A stretch of DNA of 64,000 nt from Nitrospira sp. (GTDB lineage: Bacteria > Nitrospirota > Nitrospiria > Nitrospirales > Nitrospiraceae), in contig CP060501.1 in NCBI GenBank assembly GCA_024760545.1, positions 1,773,501 through 1,837,500 of the forward strand, given 5' to 3'. Shown piece by piece: positions 26,893 to 38,330 of this stretch. Made by a program: the position numbers and the translations under genes. Below the pieces are notes generated by a model. The model saw nothing but the letters and a program-made list of their open reading frames with translations. It searched no databases and was not told the origin of the DNA. How positions within the stretch are numbered: position 1 is the first letter of the stretch; every line of letters starts with the position of its first letter.

Positions 26893-27237
26893 TTATGTCA
26901 CACGGTATGAGAGTGGTGGCCCTCGAGGAACGATCTCCGCATGAAACAGACCGACAAGCAGGGTATCGGCGCCGAGATTCCAGACTTGCCCGATGAGAAC
27001 ATCGATCGAGGCTCCGCCCCGACCGTTGGAACCTTCGGCATCGATGCCGCCACAGTGCCAAATGCAATGACTCGCGCCATGATGGGTGCTCGGCGTTTGT
27101 CCTTGCGGACAATGCGGCGTGGTCCATTGCGCCGTGAGGTTCCCTTGTGTAACGGACAGAGAACCGGCGAGCCAAAGGGCGATACAGCAGCCCGCCATCG
27201 CGCGAACGAACAACGTTCTATGCCTTACACTCCACAT
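26893..27237 (-). CDS. small secreted Cys/His protein, CxWxC family (member 3)
   Basis: About 115 residues if started at MWSVRHRTLF, which gives a clean signal peptide; longer in-frame starts up to 27300 would overlap the barrel gene upstream. After the signal comes PSTHHGASHCIWHCGGIDAEG, then a hydrophobic tail ending PRGPPLSYRVT. Two sister proteins (28456-28764 and 30595-30900) share the TH...CxWxC pattern and the R-A/G-P-P ending. The cysteines and histidines suggest metal or redox chemistry in the periplasm. No named family is assigned. Confidence 0.65.
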   Translation of the reverse strand: MWSVRHRTLFVRAMAGCCIALWLAGSLSVTQGNLTAQWTTPHCPQGQTPSTHHGASHCIWHCGGIDAEGSNGRGGASIDVLIGQVWNLGADTLLVGLFHAEIVPRGPPLSYRVT

Positions 27238-27283
27238 TCGTGATCCACAATCCATCATCATCCGATCGCTGCCCTGTCTTCCC

Positions 27284-28357
27284 CTAGGACGACCCGCCAA
27301 AGAGTTGAAATGACTTGGTCATCCCAAAGATGTAGCTGATCTGTTGTTCCAGATTGCCGTTGAAATCCCGGTGAATAGGGATTTGGGCGATGAAATAGAA
27401 CGAGGCAAAGTTAAATGCATTCAACATAATTCCCGGTGAATACGCGACATAGGTCGAGCCGGTGGTCGGTACCGCCCGAAACTTGATGGCTGGATCGAGC
27501 AAGATCGCCGAGCCGGTCCCTGGATTGAACTGGAAAAGCGCCGCGTCCATGGCATCGTTCTGCATATATCGAAAATTGAACTGCTGCATCAGCACCAGCC
27601 AGGGAGTCTGCTCGAGGGGGATGATATTGACCCCGAGGCTCGCGTTCACTTCATCGCCGAACTGATAGCCGTCGCTGTTTTTGAACGTGTGCCGATAACT
27701 TGCCGAGGCAAATTGATTGACCCGATGGGGAATCAGCTCATACGTTTGATAGATCATCGGGATCACACCGAAGTTTCCCCGTCCGATTTGAAGCGTCGAT
27801 TCGGCCAAGGTGGTTCCCTGAGCAAACCGGCCGTAGCTACCCGTCGGAAAATCGACACCCACTCCCAAGACGACCATGCTGCGAAGAGTGGGCAACACGT
27901 TGTACTTCAGCGTCGCGCGAATATCGCCGAGACCTCGCTCGCTGTAGGGAACCGGCGTGAGGCCGCCGATCTGCGCATTTGACTCTACATGCTTGTATGG
28001 GATGGCCACTTGGATGCCGAGACGATCCGTCAGTCCGTAGTTGAGATCAAGGGTCGCGGTGCGGGTCGTGGTCTCGATTCTGTTAACGTTCAAATTTGCT
28101 AACGTGAGAGTCCGTTCACCCTGATTGGCAAAGGGGATGCGCCCGCCATCACCCGGTGCGGCCTCCATCGGCGTATAGTTGTAGATGGCATTGATGGTCA
28201 ACAGACCTTTCATCGGCACTTGCTGTTGAGAGCCGATGACCACAAAGCAACTGACGGACCCACAGGACGCCGCGACGTGGGAAGGCCAGAGCATCGAGAC
28301 GGTCATTGCGACGACACCACAGACTGCAAAGGCACAGCACCAGAGCTTGCGCGTCAT
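27284..28357 (-). CDS. outer-membrane beta-barrel with SCGSxxCFVV head (paralogue 2)
   Basis: About 357 residues from the ATG at 28357. The signal peptide ends before SCGSVSCFVVIGSQQQ, an N-terminal two-cysteine segment. The body alternates strands such as YTLDL/ATLDLNYGLTDRLGIQVAIPYK, GLGDIRATLKYNVLP, SASYRHTFKNSDGYQFGDE and VPTTGSTYVAYSPGIML, and ends FGMTKSFQLFGGSS. The pattern resembles barrels annotated as MetA-pathway phenol-degradation transporters. It is a tandem paralogue of the gene at 29359-30489. It probably forms a channel for an unknown small solute. Confidence 0.75.
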   Translation of the reverse strand: MTRKLWCCAFAVCGVVAMTVSMLWPSHVAASCGSVSCFVVIGSQQQVPMKGLLTINAIYNYTPMEAAPGDGGRIPFANQGERTLTLANLNVNRIETTTRTATLDLNYGLTDRLGIQVAIPYKHVESNAQIGGLTPVPYSERGLGDIRATLKYNVLPTLRSMVVLGVGVDFPTGSYGRFAQGTTLAESTLQIGRGNFGVIPMIYQTYELIPHRVNQFASASYRHTFKNSDGYQFGDEVNASLGVNIIPLEQTPWLVLMQQFNFRYMQNDAMDAALFQFNPGTGSAILLDPAIKFRAVPTTGSTYVAYSPGIMLNAFNFASFYFIAQIPIHRDFNGNLEQQISYIFGMTKSFQLFGGSS

Positions 28358-28455
28358 GATTCCACGATCTTTCTGTTTGTCATACGATAGAATCCGCGCA
28401 TCGGATCCCACCGTAAGACAGGGTTGTTAAGAAAAAGGTCTGCCGACTATGGACG

Positions 28456-28764
28456 CTAGACAGAAAGGCTGGGAGGCCCGCGGAAGAAGTACGAGAGGGA
28501 GATCACACTGAGGACTGCGTTGAAGGGAGGAATGCTTACCCATTCAAGAAGTTGAAGCCCTGATGTGAACTGCACGACGGACGATTCGATCCCCACGCCG
28601 CCGGCGCACAGCCACGCACAGATGCCGGTGGAATGAGTTGCCGCCTGATGGCCGGCATGGTGTTCGGCATGGCTGACACTCGGTGCAGCCATGAGCCCGT
28701 TCATCAATACGATGACGAGCAGCAATGCCCAGACTAATACCGGCTGTTTTACGGTCACCGTCAT
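28456..28764 (-). CDS. small secreted Cys/His protein, CxWxC family (member 2)
   Basis: 102 residues. Signal peptide at about 1-30 (hydrophobic WALLLVIVLMNGLMAAPSVSHA), then EHHAGHQAATHSTGICAWLCAGG with two Cys and several His, then a hydrophobic tail ending FFRGPPSLSV. It starts ten bases after the TlpA stop, so it is probably co-translated with it. Same family as the proteins at 30.6 and 26.9 kb. Unknown function; metal binding or disulfide-linked redox role inferred. Confidence 0.72.
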   Translation of the reverse strand: MTVTVKQPVLVWALLLVIVLMNGLMAAPSVSHAEHHAGHQAATHSTGICAWLCAGGVGIESSVVQFTSGLQLLEWVSIPPFNAVLSVISLSYFFRGPPSLSV

Positions 28765-28774
28765 AACTGATCGC

Positions 28775-29329
28775 CTAGTGCAAAGATGCGGCCTTCACCG
28801 GTTCTTGTTTCTGAATGCGGGCAACCACATCCAGAATGACTTGCTCGGTCAAGAGTCCGCCCTTGATATATTCTTGAACCACGCCCTTCTCATCGATGAA
28901 CACGCTCACAGGCAACCCGAAGACCCCAAACTGGTTGGCGACTTTGTTATCCCGATCCATAAGCACCGGGAACGTATGGCCATATTGCTTGATGTGCTCG
29001 CGCACCTTGGCATCGTCTTCCAGCTCATTGATGGCCAACACCACAAATCGCTTATCCCGAAGTTTGTCGTACGTGGCCTGCATCGCGGGCATTTCCGTCG
29101 TGCACGGCTTGCACCAGGTCGCCCAGAAATTCACGAGCACGACCTTGCCGCGATATTGGCTCAAACTCTGCGACTTACCTTCCAAATCGACTAAACGAAA
29201 ATCTTCGGCAGCCGTGCCCACCGCCGGAACTCGTGAGCCCATACCCCACCCGTCTAAGGCGGGCAATGCCACCAATACCGAAAGCAGCAGGATTCCCACG
29301 GATACGATTTTGAACTCTCTTGATCTCAT
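28775..29329 (-). CDS. tlpA: TlpA/ResA-like periplasmic thioredoxin
   Basis: 184 residues. Membrane anchor or signal at about 8-25, then a thioredoxin fold with FWATWCKPCTTEMP (CxxC of the TlpA/ResA type), LVNFWATWC strand and FGVFGLPVSVFIDEKG cis-Pro loop. Such proteins are usually reductants for periplasmic cysteine pairs, for example in cytochrome c or copper-site assembly. A strong AGGAGG precedes the ATG. Here it sits between two barrel modules whose small partner proteins carry CxWxC, so those may be its targets. Confidence 0.9.
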   Translation of the reverse strand: MRSREFKIVSVGILLLSVLVALPALDGWGMGSRVPAVGTAAEDFRLVDLEGKSQSLSQYRGKVVLVNFWATWCKPCTTEMPAMQATYDKLRDKRFVVLAINELEDDAKVREHIKQYGHTFPVLMDRDNKVANQFGVFGLPVSVFIDEKGVVQEYIKGGLLTEQVILDVVARIQKQEPVKAASLH

Positions 29330-29358
29330 ATGAGCCTCCTTCGATTGAACCGTTGCAT

Positions 29359-30489
29359 TTATGATAGGCTCAGAACCTGAAACACCCTCGTCAAACCAAA
29401 CACAAAGCTCGTTCCTTGAGCCAGATTCCCATTGAAATCGCGATAGACCGGTATCTGCGCATAGAAGTACACCGACGTATTTTCAGTCAGCGGCGTCTTA
29501 ATAAGCTCTCCCAGGCTCAGTTGGAAACCTGGTGTATAGGCAAAGTACGTGGATCCGGTTGTCGGAACCGATCGGCTCCTGATGTTCTCATCCAATACGA
29601 TCACCTCGTCCGGAAACGTGGGGTCGCTTGGAGTCTGTGATCGAGCCAGCGATCCGCGAAAATGATCGCGCTGCATGTAGCGGAAATTGAACTGATTGGT
29701 CAACACGAGCCAGGGGACGGTTACAAGATTTGCGCCGGCCGAAAAATCAAATTGATCCCCGAATTGGTAGCCAAAGTTGTTACGAAACGTATGGCGGTAA
29801 CTGCCGGAGGTGAACTGGTTCAAACGATGCGGAATAATCTCATAGGTTTGATAGAACGACGCCTGAACACCGACTTGACCGCGCCCAAGCTGGGCCGTCG
29901 GTTCCATCGTCTCAGCCGGTTCCCCCGAGAGTCCTGCAGTCGTTTGGTTATGATCACCTGTTGGAACGTACACCCCGAAGCCCGTCACTACGAGACTCCG
30001 CAGGGACGGCAACACGTTGTATTTGGCATTGATGAAGATGTCACCGAAGCCGTTATCCGAAAACCGTGTTTCTTCTCCGGCTCCGCCGTTCGCCTCTCCT
30101 AATCCATCAATATGCCGATGCCTGATCTTCTTATAGGGGATGGCGACTTCCAAGCCGAACCGATCGGTGACCCCGTAGTTGAGATCCAGCGTATACATTT
30201 GCGTGATGGTCCGAATCTCTTTGTGGTGCCCCAGAATGAGTTGCCGGTTGTCCAGATCGACAGCGGGAATGACCCCATCGGTCCCACTGAGCAACGTCCC
30301 TTGCGGTGTGTAGTTGTAGAAGCCGTTAACGGTGAGCAGACCCTTTGGTGAAACCTGTTGCTGAGATCCGATGACGACAAAACACGTCACAGATCCACAA
30401 GATCCATGCGCAGTCTGGACGACAGGCCAGGCCAATGAGAACAGACTCAACCCCAGCAACAACGAAAATAGGTAACGCGCGACTGCCAT
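29359..30489 (-). CDS. outer-membrane beta-barrel with SCGSxxCFVV head (paralogue 1)
   Basis: 376 residues. Signal peptide ends TAHG, then SCGSVTCFVVIGSQQQVSPKG, the same two-cysteine head as the paralogue at 27.3 kb. Strands include YTLDLNYGVTDRFGLEVAIPYK, NGFGDIFINAKYNVLPSLRSLVV, YRHTFRNNFGYQFGDQ, VPTTGSTYFAYTPG and QIPVYRDFNGNLAQGTSFVFGLTRVFQ. GGAAAGAG lies before the ATG. The pair probably arose by duplication of a [small protein + barrel] unit. Substrate unknown. Confidence 0.75.
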   Translation of the reverse strand: MAVARYLFSLLLGLSLFSLAWPVVQTAHGSCGSVTCFVVIGSQQQVSPKGLLTVNGFYNYTPQGTLLSGTDGVIPAVDLDNRQLILGHHKEIRTITQMYTLDLNYGVTDRFGLEVAIPYKKIRHRHIDGLGEANGGAGEETRFSDNGFGDIFINAKYNVLPSLRSLVVTGFGVYVPTGDHNQTTAGLSGEPAETMEPTAQLGRGQVGVQASFYQTYEIIPHRLNQFTSGSYRHTFRNNFGYQFGDQFDFSAGANLVTVPWLVLTNQFNFRYMQRDHFRGSLARSQTPSDPTFPDEVIVLDENIRSRSVPTTGSTYFAYTPGFQLSLGELIKTPLTENTSVYFYAQIPVYRDFNGNLAQGTSFVFGLTRVFQVLSLS

Positions 30490-30594
30490 GATAAAGGGCT
30501 CTTTCCCCCAAAGAACGACCGCCTGACCACCTGCAGCAGGACCTCATACGAGATCACATGCGGCAAGGCGACTCTGACGAAATGGCGTAGAGGT

Positions 30595-30900
30595 TTATGT
30601 GCTGAAGGATGGAGGAGCGCGGCTGGAGAAAATGGGAGACGGTTCAGAAATCGAATCGTTTGAATGAAGAATTGGAATGAGCGCGACGGGGCCGTATTCG
30701 GTCGGAATCAGGAACACCTCGGTATCGAGCACGGTGCCGGCAGCACACATCCACGAGCAAAGCACGGTTCCGTGCGTGGCTGTTTGATGCTGAGCGTGGT
30801 GTCCGGCATGTTCCGCGGATTGAGCTTGAGCCAATCCGCCGACGGCGAGGACACAGAGGACAAGTGAAATTGAAAGAAACTTACGGAGAGCGTTATTCAT
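30595..30900 (-). CDS. small secreted Cys/His protein, CxWxC family (member 1)
   Basis: About 101 residues from MNNALRKFL (an upstream GTG adds three). Signal peptide at about 4-26, then AEHAGHHAQHQTATHGTVLCSWMCAAG, a short middle and the ending FSSRAPPSFST. It is the first gene of the operon that runs to 25.3 kb and follows a good minus-strand promoter. Same family as members 2 and 3. His/Cys content suggests metal binding. Confidence 0.7.
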   Translation of the reverse strand: MNNALRKFLSISLVLCVLAVGGLAQAQSAEHAGHHAQHQTATHGTVLCSWMCAAGTVLDTEVFLIPTEYGPVALIPILHSNDSISEPSPIFSSRAPPSFST

Positions 30901-30967
30901 CGAAGGCACTACTCACATAAACCCAGGTACAACTGAACCGCCAAATACCACTGACACAGTAACTCAA

Positions 30968-30997
30968 ATATTAGGTGACTAGGACAATATCTGTCAA
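30968..30997 (-). promoter_or_regulatory. sigma70-type promoter of the CxWxC/barrel/TlpA operon
   Basis: On the minus strand TTGACA (30997-30992) and TAATAT (30973-30968) are separated by 18 bases, about 70 bases before the first start codon. It is divergent from secA. Confidence 0.55.
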
Positions 30998-31115
30998 GCC
31001 GCCGTTATGCCACAGACAGTCGAGTAGGATTCATTGGAGAGATGCTGTATACTGCCAACCCTATTTCTATGGTAGGAATCCACTCTCACTAAAGGGCGAC
31101 ACGTATCTTTATCCT

Positions 31116-33836
<2,721 letters not shown>

Positions 33837-34250
33837 GAGCTGAGCTCGGTAGTGGAGCCGGACCTCGAACCTCGTCATGATGCGACAGATCCCCACCGCT
33901 GTTGACCGTTCTAGCCTTGCCCGCACACGACTCTAAGGCTGCGCCGAAGCGCGAAGCTGGCCTGTGCAGATATCAGTAGCCAATTGATTCAACAGCCGCC
34001 ATGCCGAAGTCCAGCTCCACTACCGACCAAATAGAGAAGGGGGAGAAGGCGTGCTACGAAGAGTGAATGGGCCCGACAGAACAGGCGCCTTATTTGAGAG
34101 GGACGCTGCAATTCTGCTTGATTTCACCTTGACTTATGCGGGTTCCGAACGCTACTCTATGTACCTTTCGACACCTGAAGATGGGCAGGCGCTGCCCATA
34201 GGCTAGGGGTGTCGCTTTTTTCTATTGTGAACGGTGAATTGGAGTTCTCC
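33837..34250. other. 414-bp intergenic region between secA and the methyltransferase
   Basis: No convincing gene. A plausible plus-strand promoter is TTGACT at 34129-34134, 18 bases, TACTCT at 34153-34158. A 7-bp perfect stem (ATGGGCA/TGCCCAT, 34181-34199) follows, in the presumed leader. These could drive the methyltransferase and nuo genes. Confidence 0.4.
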
Positions 34251-35420
34251 GTGAGCACAGGGCATCCGGAATTGGTTGCTGCCATTGCCTCTGAGATCGC
34301 CGCTTTTGGTCCGATTCCATTTGTTCGCTTCATGGAGTTGGCCCTCTACCACCCACAGTTCGGCTACTACATGCGCGCGCCGGAACACACGACGGAACGG
34401 ATTGGTTGGCGTGGCGATTTCTACACGAGTTCGGACGTGCACCCGATCCTTGGACAAGCTCTGGCAAAGCAAGCCGAGCAGATGCACCGGTTGCTCGGCC
34501 AACCGGGCCAGTTTACCGTCATTGAAATGGGACCCGGCAAAGGGTTGCTGGCGAAACACTTCCTATCGGCTTGCCAGCGTAACTTCAACTCATTGTTCCG
34601 GCAGCTTCGGTATGTCCTGATTGAACGAAGCCCCGCCATGCGGGAGGTGCAGCGCAAAAACCTCGATTCCTGGATCGATCAACCGGATCTTCTGACCTGG
34701 AAGGAAGATCTTGAAAGTCTCGCGCCCGTCACCGGACTGTTCTTCAGTAATGAACTCGTCGATTCGTTTCCGGTGCACCGAGTTCAAGTGACTTCGAAAG
34801 GGATAGAAGAGCTCTGGGTAGACCATCGGGACGGTCGGTTCGTGGAATGCCTGAAACCGTTGTCGTCGGACGCGCTCGCCTCTCACCTCCGCCGCGTGAG
34901 GACTGATTGGCCGGAAAGCTATCGTTCCGAGATCAACCTCCATGCGTTGGCCTGGATGGACCAAGTGGCTCGGCATCTGGACCGTGGATTCGTGCTCACC
35001 ATCGATTACGGTCACACGATGCAGGATCTCTATCAGTCCGACCGAACGGACGGGACGTTCCTCTGTTACTCGCGACACTCCACCCATGAGGATCCATTCA
35101 CGCGTGTGGGTGACCAAGACATGACCGCCCATGTGGACTTCTCAAGTCTGGCTGCCGCAGGCGAGGAGCGGGGACTTCGGACGAGCGGTTTTACGAATCA
35201 ACTGAGTTTTCTCATGGGACTCGGTGTCGAACAGATGATGGAGGAGCTGGAACCGGATAGCGGGGAGTTCCACGCGGCGATTCATCTCTTGAAACCGAAC
35301 GGCATGGGCACCACATTCAAAGTCCTCGTCCAGCACAAGGGAATCCTTGATCCTGAACTCGATGGCCTGAAGTACAAACCGTTCTTTCGTTCGGCGCTCA
35401 TAGCGCAATCAGCTGCATGA
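34251..35420 (+). CDS. midA: SAM-dependent methyltransferase, MidA/NDUFAF7 family
   Basis: About 389 residues from the GTG with GGAG six bases upstream; in-frame GTG codons further up lack ribosome sites. Family features: IPFVRFMELALYHPQFGYYM at the N-terminus, WRGDFYTSSDVHPILGQALA, the SAM loop VIEMGPGKGLLAKHFL (about 85-100), FFSNELVDSFPVHRV and FVLTIDYGHTMQDLY. In mitochondria NDUFAF7 methylates an arginine of the 49-kDa (NuoD-like) subunit and is needed for complex I assembly. Here the gene lies 75 bp before nuoA, on the same strand, so a similar role in maturing NuoCD is likely. Confidence 0.88.
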   Translation: MSTGHPELVAAIASEIAAFGPIPFVRFMELALYHPQFGYYMRAPEHTTERIGWRGDFYTSSDVHPILGQALAKQAEQMHRLLGQPGQFTVIEMGPGKGLLAKHFLSACQRNFNSLFRQLRYVLIERSPAMREVQRKNLDSWIDQPDLLTWKEDLESLAPVTGLFFSNELVDSFPVHRVQVTSKGIEELWVDHRDGRFVECLKPLSSDALASHLRRVRTDWPESYRSEINLHALAWMDQVARHLDRGFVLTIDYGHTMQDLYQSDRTDGTFLCYSRHSTHEDPFTRVGDQDMTAHVDFSSLAAAGEERGLRTSGFTNQLSFLMGLGVEQMMEELEPDSGEFHAAIHLLKPNGMGTTFKVLVQHKGILDPELDGLKYKPFFRSALIAQSAA

Positions 35421-35455
35421 AGGCTCTGGAATGATGGCGTCTAGGACGTTCGGCG

Positions 35456-35486
35456 ACGTTTCACATTTCACGTTTTGCGTTTCACG
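35456..35486 (+). repeat. degenerate short tandem tract (TTTCACG units) before nuoA
   Basis: The stretch contains four imperfect copies of a TTTCACG/TTGCG unit (TTTCAC, TTTCACG, TTTTGCG, TTTCACG). It fills the spacer before the nuoA start and offers no Shine-Dalgarno site. Confidence 0.45.
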
Positions 35487-35494
35487 GTGTCCCC

Positions 35495-35866
35495 ATGAGT
35501 AATCCTGGTGTTCCGGAAAACTATTTGCCGATCCTCCTTTTTATCGGTGTGGGCATTGCCCTTGGGACGATCACCCTCTTGGTCGGCCGCTTTGTCCGTC
35601 CCAACCAGCCCTATCAGGCCAAGTTATCGCCATATGAAAGCGGAAGTCCGCTCTTTCAGGACGCCCGTGTCCAGTTTCCGATTCGGTACTACATCATCGC
35701 GATGCTCTTTGTGATTTTCGATATCGAGATCGTCTTCATGTTTCCCTGGGCCGTTGCATTCAAGAGTCTTGGGCTGGTTGGATTGGTAGAGATGGTCCTG
35801 TTCATCGCCATTCTAGTGGTCGGGTTTTGGTACGCATGGAAGAAAGGAGCGCTCGAATGGGACTGA
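35495..35866 (+). CDS. nuoA: NADH-quinone oxidoreductase subunit A
   Basis: 123 residues, three membrane segments (about 10-30, 65-88, 93-115). The family loop YESGSPLFQDARVQFPIRYYIIAMLFVIFDIEIVFMFPWA lies at about 46-85 and includes the conserved acidic residues near the quinone channel; many homologues have Cys where this one has Ser after EYSG-like residues. Membrane arm of complex I. First gene of the nuo cluster. Confidence 0.95.
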   Translation: MSNPGVPENYLPILLFIGVGIALGTITLLVGRFVRPNQPYQAKLSPYESGSPLFQDARVQFPIRYYIIAMLFVIFDIEIVFMFPWAVAFKSLGLVGLVEMVLFIAILVVGFWYAWKKGALEWD

Positions 35867-36002
35867 GCGGGTCCTGTCGTCGGCCGACCCATTCGTCCTC
35901 GCTCCACCCATCCCCCGGTGGGACCCTTTCGCTGCGGGCGACTGGGTTCTGGTGCCGACGCCACCCGCTCACCATTCTCGCTAAGAGGAAGGCAAGAAGA
36001 GG

Positions 36003-36482
36003 ATGAGTCTGCTGGAGCGACAATTTGATGCCAACGTCCTGACGACGAATCTGGACGCCGTCGTCAATTGGGCCAGAAAGTCGGCGCTTTGGCCCATGAC
36101 CTTCGGATTGGCCTGCTGCGCGATCGAAATGATCGCCAGCGTCTCCTCCCGGTACGATCTTGATCGTTTCGGCGCCGGCGTCTTTCGAGCGTCGCCCAGG
36201 CAATCGGACCTCATGATTGTCGCAGGAACGGTCTCGCGCAAGATGGCCCCGGTCATTCGACGAATCTACGATCAAATGCCCGAGCCTCGATACGTCATCT
36301 GCATGGGCTCGTGCGCGACGTCGGGCAATCATTACAACAGCTACGCCGTCGTACAGGGCGTGGATCAAATCGTACCGGTGGATGTTTACGTCCCCGGCTG
36401 CCCGCCGAGACCAGAGGCATTACTGGACGGGCTTTTAAAATTACAGGAAAAGATCCAACGCGAGAAAGTATTCGTGAAGTAG
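36003..36482 (+). CDS. nuoB: NADH-quinone oxidoreductase subunit B
   Basis: 159 residues. It carries the N2 [4Fe-4S] cluster that passes electrons to quinone: CC at 38-39 ([10 protein letters not shown]), Cys in [11 protein letters not shown] and Cys in [10 protein letters not shown]. It forms the Q-module with NuoCD. A 136-bp spacer separates it from nuoA. Confidence 0.97.
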   Translation: MSLLERQFDANVLTTNLDAVVNWARKSALWPMTFGLACCAIEMIASVSSRYDLDRFGAGVFRASPRQSDLMIVAGTVSRKMAPVIRRIYDQMPEPRYVICMGSCATSGNHYNSYAVVQGVDQIVPVDVYVPGCPPRPEALLDGLLKLQEKIQREKVFVK

Positions 36483-36495
36483 CGATGTGGCGCGT

Positions 36496-36512
36496 CACTC
36501 GGAAAACGAGTG
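36496..36512 (+). other. stem-loop in the nuoB-nuoCD spacer
   Basis: CACTCG and CGAGTG pair around a GAAAA loop. No U-run. Possibly an mRNA stability or processing element. Confidence 0.35.
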
Positions 36513-36549
36513 GGCATCATTTGAATGACGCCTGACACTTGGCGAACTC

Positions 36550-38301
36550 ATGGAATCTCTCATCGAAACCTTACTCAAGAAGTTCCCGGAGGCGGTGCTG
36601 TCCGTCGATGTCGACACGGCTCGGTCGGAAACAACGGTCCACGTCGCCGCACCCCGAATCTTGGAAGTCGCTCGTTTTCTTCATGACGATCCCGAAGCGT
36701 GCTTCGACCACATCACCGATATCTGTTCCGCCGACTATCCGACCGATCAGCAACGGTTTGAAGTCATCTATCAGCTGCTCTCGCTTCCACACGGCAGACG
36801 TATTCGTCTGAAGGCCAGGATCACTGAAGACAACCCGGCTCTCGAGTCGGTGACAAGCGTATGGCGTGGTGCAGCATTCTTGGAACGCGAAGTCTACGAC
36901 ATGATGGGAATCCGATTCTCCGGCCACCCGGATCTGCGTCGCATCCTCCTGCCGGAAGACTATGCGGAAGGATATCCGCTCCGAAAGGATTTTCCGACGG
37001 AGGGCCGCGGCTGGCGCAGTCAGTTCGATTTTATCCCGCGTCTCGACGAACCGCCTGTCGAGCAGAGTGAAGGCGAGGTTCCAGCTGAAGAGAGGAAGGT
37101 GTTCCTTTCCGAGCCGAACGCATCCTCAACGGGCCGACGGGAAGAATTACTGTTGAACATGGGTCCACAGCATCCGAGCACGCACGGCGTGGTGCGGGTG
37201 GTGCTGGAATTAGACGGAGAGCGGATCGTCAAAGCGACGCCTGACCTCGGTTACCTTCATCGGGGAGTCGAGAAGCTGGCCGAAGGCCTCGCCTACATGC
37301 AGATCATTCCGCATACCGATCGGCTCGACTATGTCTGCGCGATGGCCAACAACTACGCCTATGTGCGGGCCGTTGAAAAACTGCTCGGCATCACCGTGCC
37401 GGAGCGAGCCGAGTATATCCGCACCATCGTCGCGGAGATGCAGCGTATTCTTGGACATCTGTTCTGGCTTGGCGCGCAAGCGTTGGATATCGGAGCGATG
37501 ACGATCTTCTTTTGGACGTTTCGCGAGCGGGAAATCCTGCTCGACATGTTCGAAAAGCTCTGTGGAGCCCGGCTGACCTTGAATTATTATCGGATCGGCG
37601 GGGTGGACAGCGACTTCACTCCGGAGTTGGTGGGCCATCTCAAAACATTCTTGGAAACGTTCCCGCAAAAAGTCAACGAGTACGACTCCCTGCTCGCAGG
37701 TAACCGGATTTGGTTGGGACGAACAAAACATATCGCCGTGATATCCGCGGAAGACGCCATCAATTTCGGCCTCACCGGTCCGGCGTTGCGGGGGTCCGGG
37801 GTGGCCTATGACGTTCGTAAACTCGAACCCTATGGGGTCTACCATAAGGTGGACTGGGAAGTGCCGGTGGGGAAAAGCGGCGACACCTACGATCGCTATT
37901 GGATTCGCGTCGAAGAGATGCGTCAGAGCGCCAGGATCATTTCGCAATGCCTCGACCAGTTGCCGCCGGGCCCGATTATCGCCGATATACCGCAATACAT
38001 TCCGCCGCCGAAACAGCAAGTCATGCGCGACATGGAGAGCTTGATTCATCATTTCATCATCTTCACGCAAGGATTCAAACCACCGAAGGGAGAAACCTAT
38101 TGCGCGACCGAAGCCCCGAAGGGCGAGTTGGGATTTTTCATCATCAGTGACGGAAGCCCCCGTCCCTATCGGCTGAAGATTCGCTCTCCCTCTTTCATCC
38201 ATATGGGCGCCTTCGACCATATGGCGCGGGGCTACTTGATCTCCGACATCATCACGATTTTCGGCACCTACGATGTGGTCATGGGAGAGTGCGACCGGTG
38301 A
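36550..38301 (+). CDS. nuoCD: fused NADH-quinone oxidoreductase subunit C/D
   Basis: 583 residues. NuoC part at about 1-180 (HITDICSADYPTDQQRFEVIYQLLS, YDMMGIRFSGHPDLRRILLPEDYAEGYPLRKDFP), a short charged linker (about 175-195), then NuoD (GPQHPSTHGVVRVVLELDGERI, PDLGYLHRGVEKLAEG, RGSGVAYDVRKLEPYGVY) to the end (GTYDVVMGECDR), with the His and Asp/Tyr quinone-site regions retained. The fusion is natural and known from several groups; there is no frameshift. Likely target of the upstream MidA-type methyltransferase. Confidence 0.97.
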   Translation: MESLIETLLKKFPEAVLSVDVDTARSETTVHVAAPRILEVARFLHDDPEACFDHITDICSADYPTDQQRFEVIYQLLSLPHGRRIRLKARITEDNPALESVTSVWRGAAFLEREVYDMMGIRFSGHPDLRRILLPEDYAEGYPLRKDFPTEGRGWRSQFDFIPRLDEPPVEQSEGEVPAEERKVFLSEPNASSTGRREELLLNMGPQHPSTHGVVRVVLELDGERIVKATPDLGYLHRGVEKLAEGLAYMQIIPHTDRLDYVCAMANNYAYVRAVEKLLGITVPERAEYIRTIVAEMQRILGHLFWLGAQALDIGAMTIFFWTFREREILLDMFEKLCGARLTLNYYRIGGVDSDFTPELVGHLKTFLETFPQKVNEYDSLLAGNRIWLGRTKHIAVISAEDAINFGLTGPALRGSGVAYDVRKLEPYGVYHKVDWEVPVGKSGDTYDRYWIRVEEMRQSARIISQCLDQLPPGPIIADIPQYIPPPKQQVMRDMESLIHHFIIFTQGFKPPKGETYCATEAPKGELGFFIISDGSPRPYRLKIRSPSFIHMGAFDHMARGYLISDIITIFGTYDVVMGECDR

Positions 38302-38330
38302 AGGAATCGCGGAGCGCGTCAACCGTCATA

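Noticed and set aside
30975-31115. N-terminal extension of SecA
   Set aside because: The extra residues do not resemble SecA, and the region contains the divergent promoter area; the ATG at 31116 gives the normal N-terminus.
34209-34250. Upstream in-frame GTG codons as starts for the methyltransferase
   Set aside because: They lack a ribosome site, while the GTG at 34251 has GGAG six bases before it and begins where the family's N-terminus is expected.
36550-38301. NuoC and NuoD in one frame suspected as assembly error
   Set aside because: The reading frame is continuous, both halves are complete, and NuoCD fusions are well known.
37210-38322. Long open frame on the minus strand inside nuoCD
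   Set aside because: Antisense shadow of a conserved gene with low-complexity, His/Arg-rich translation.
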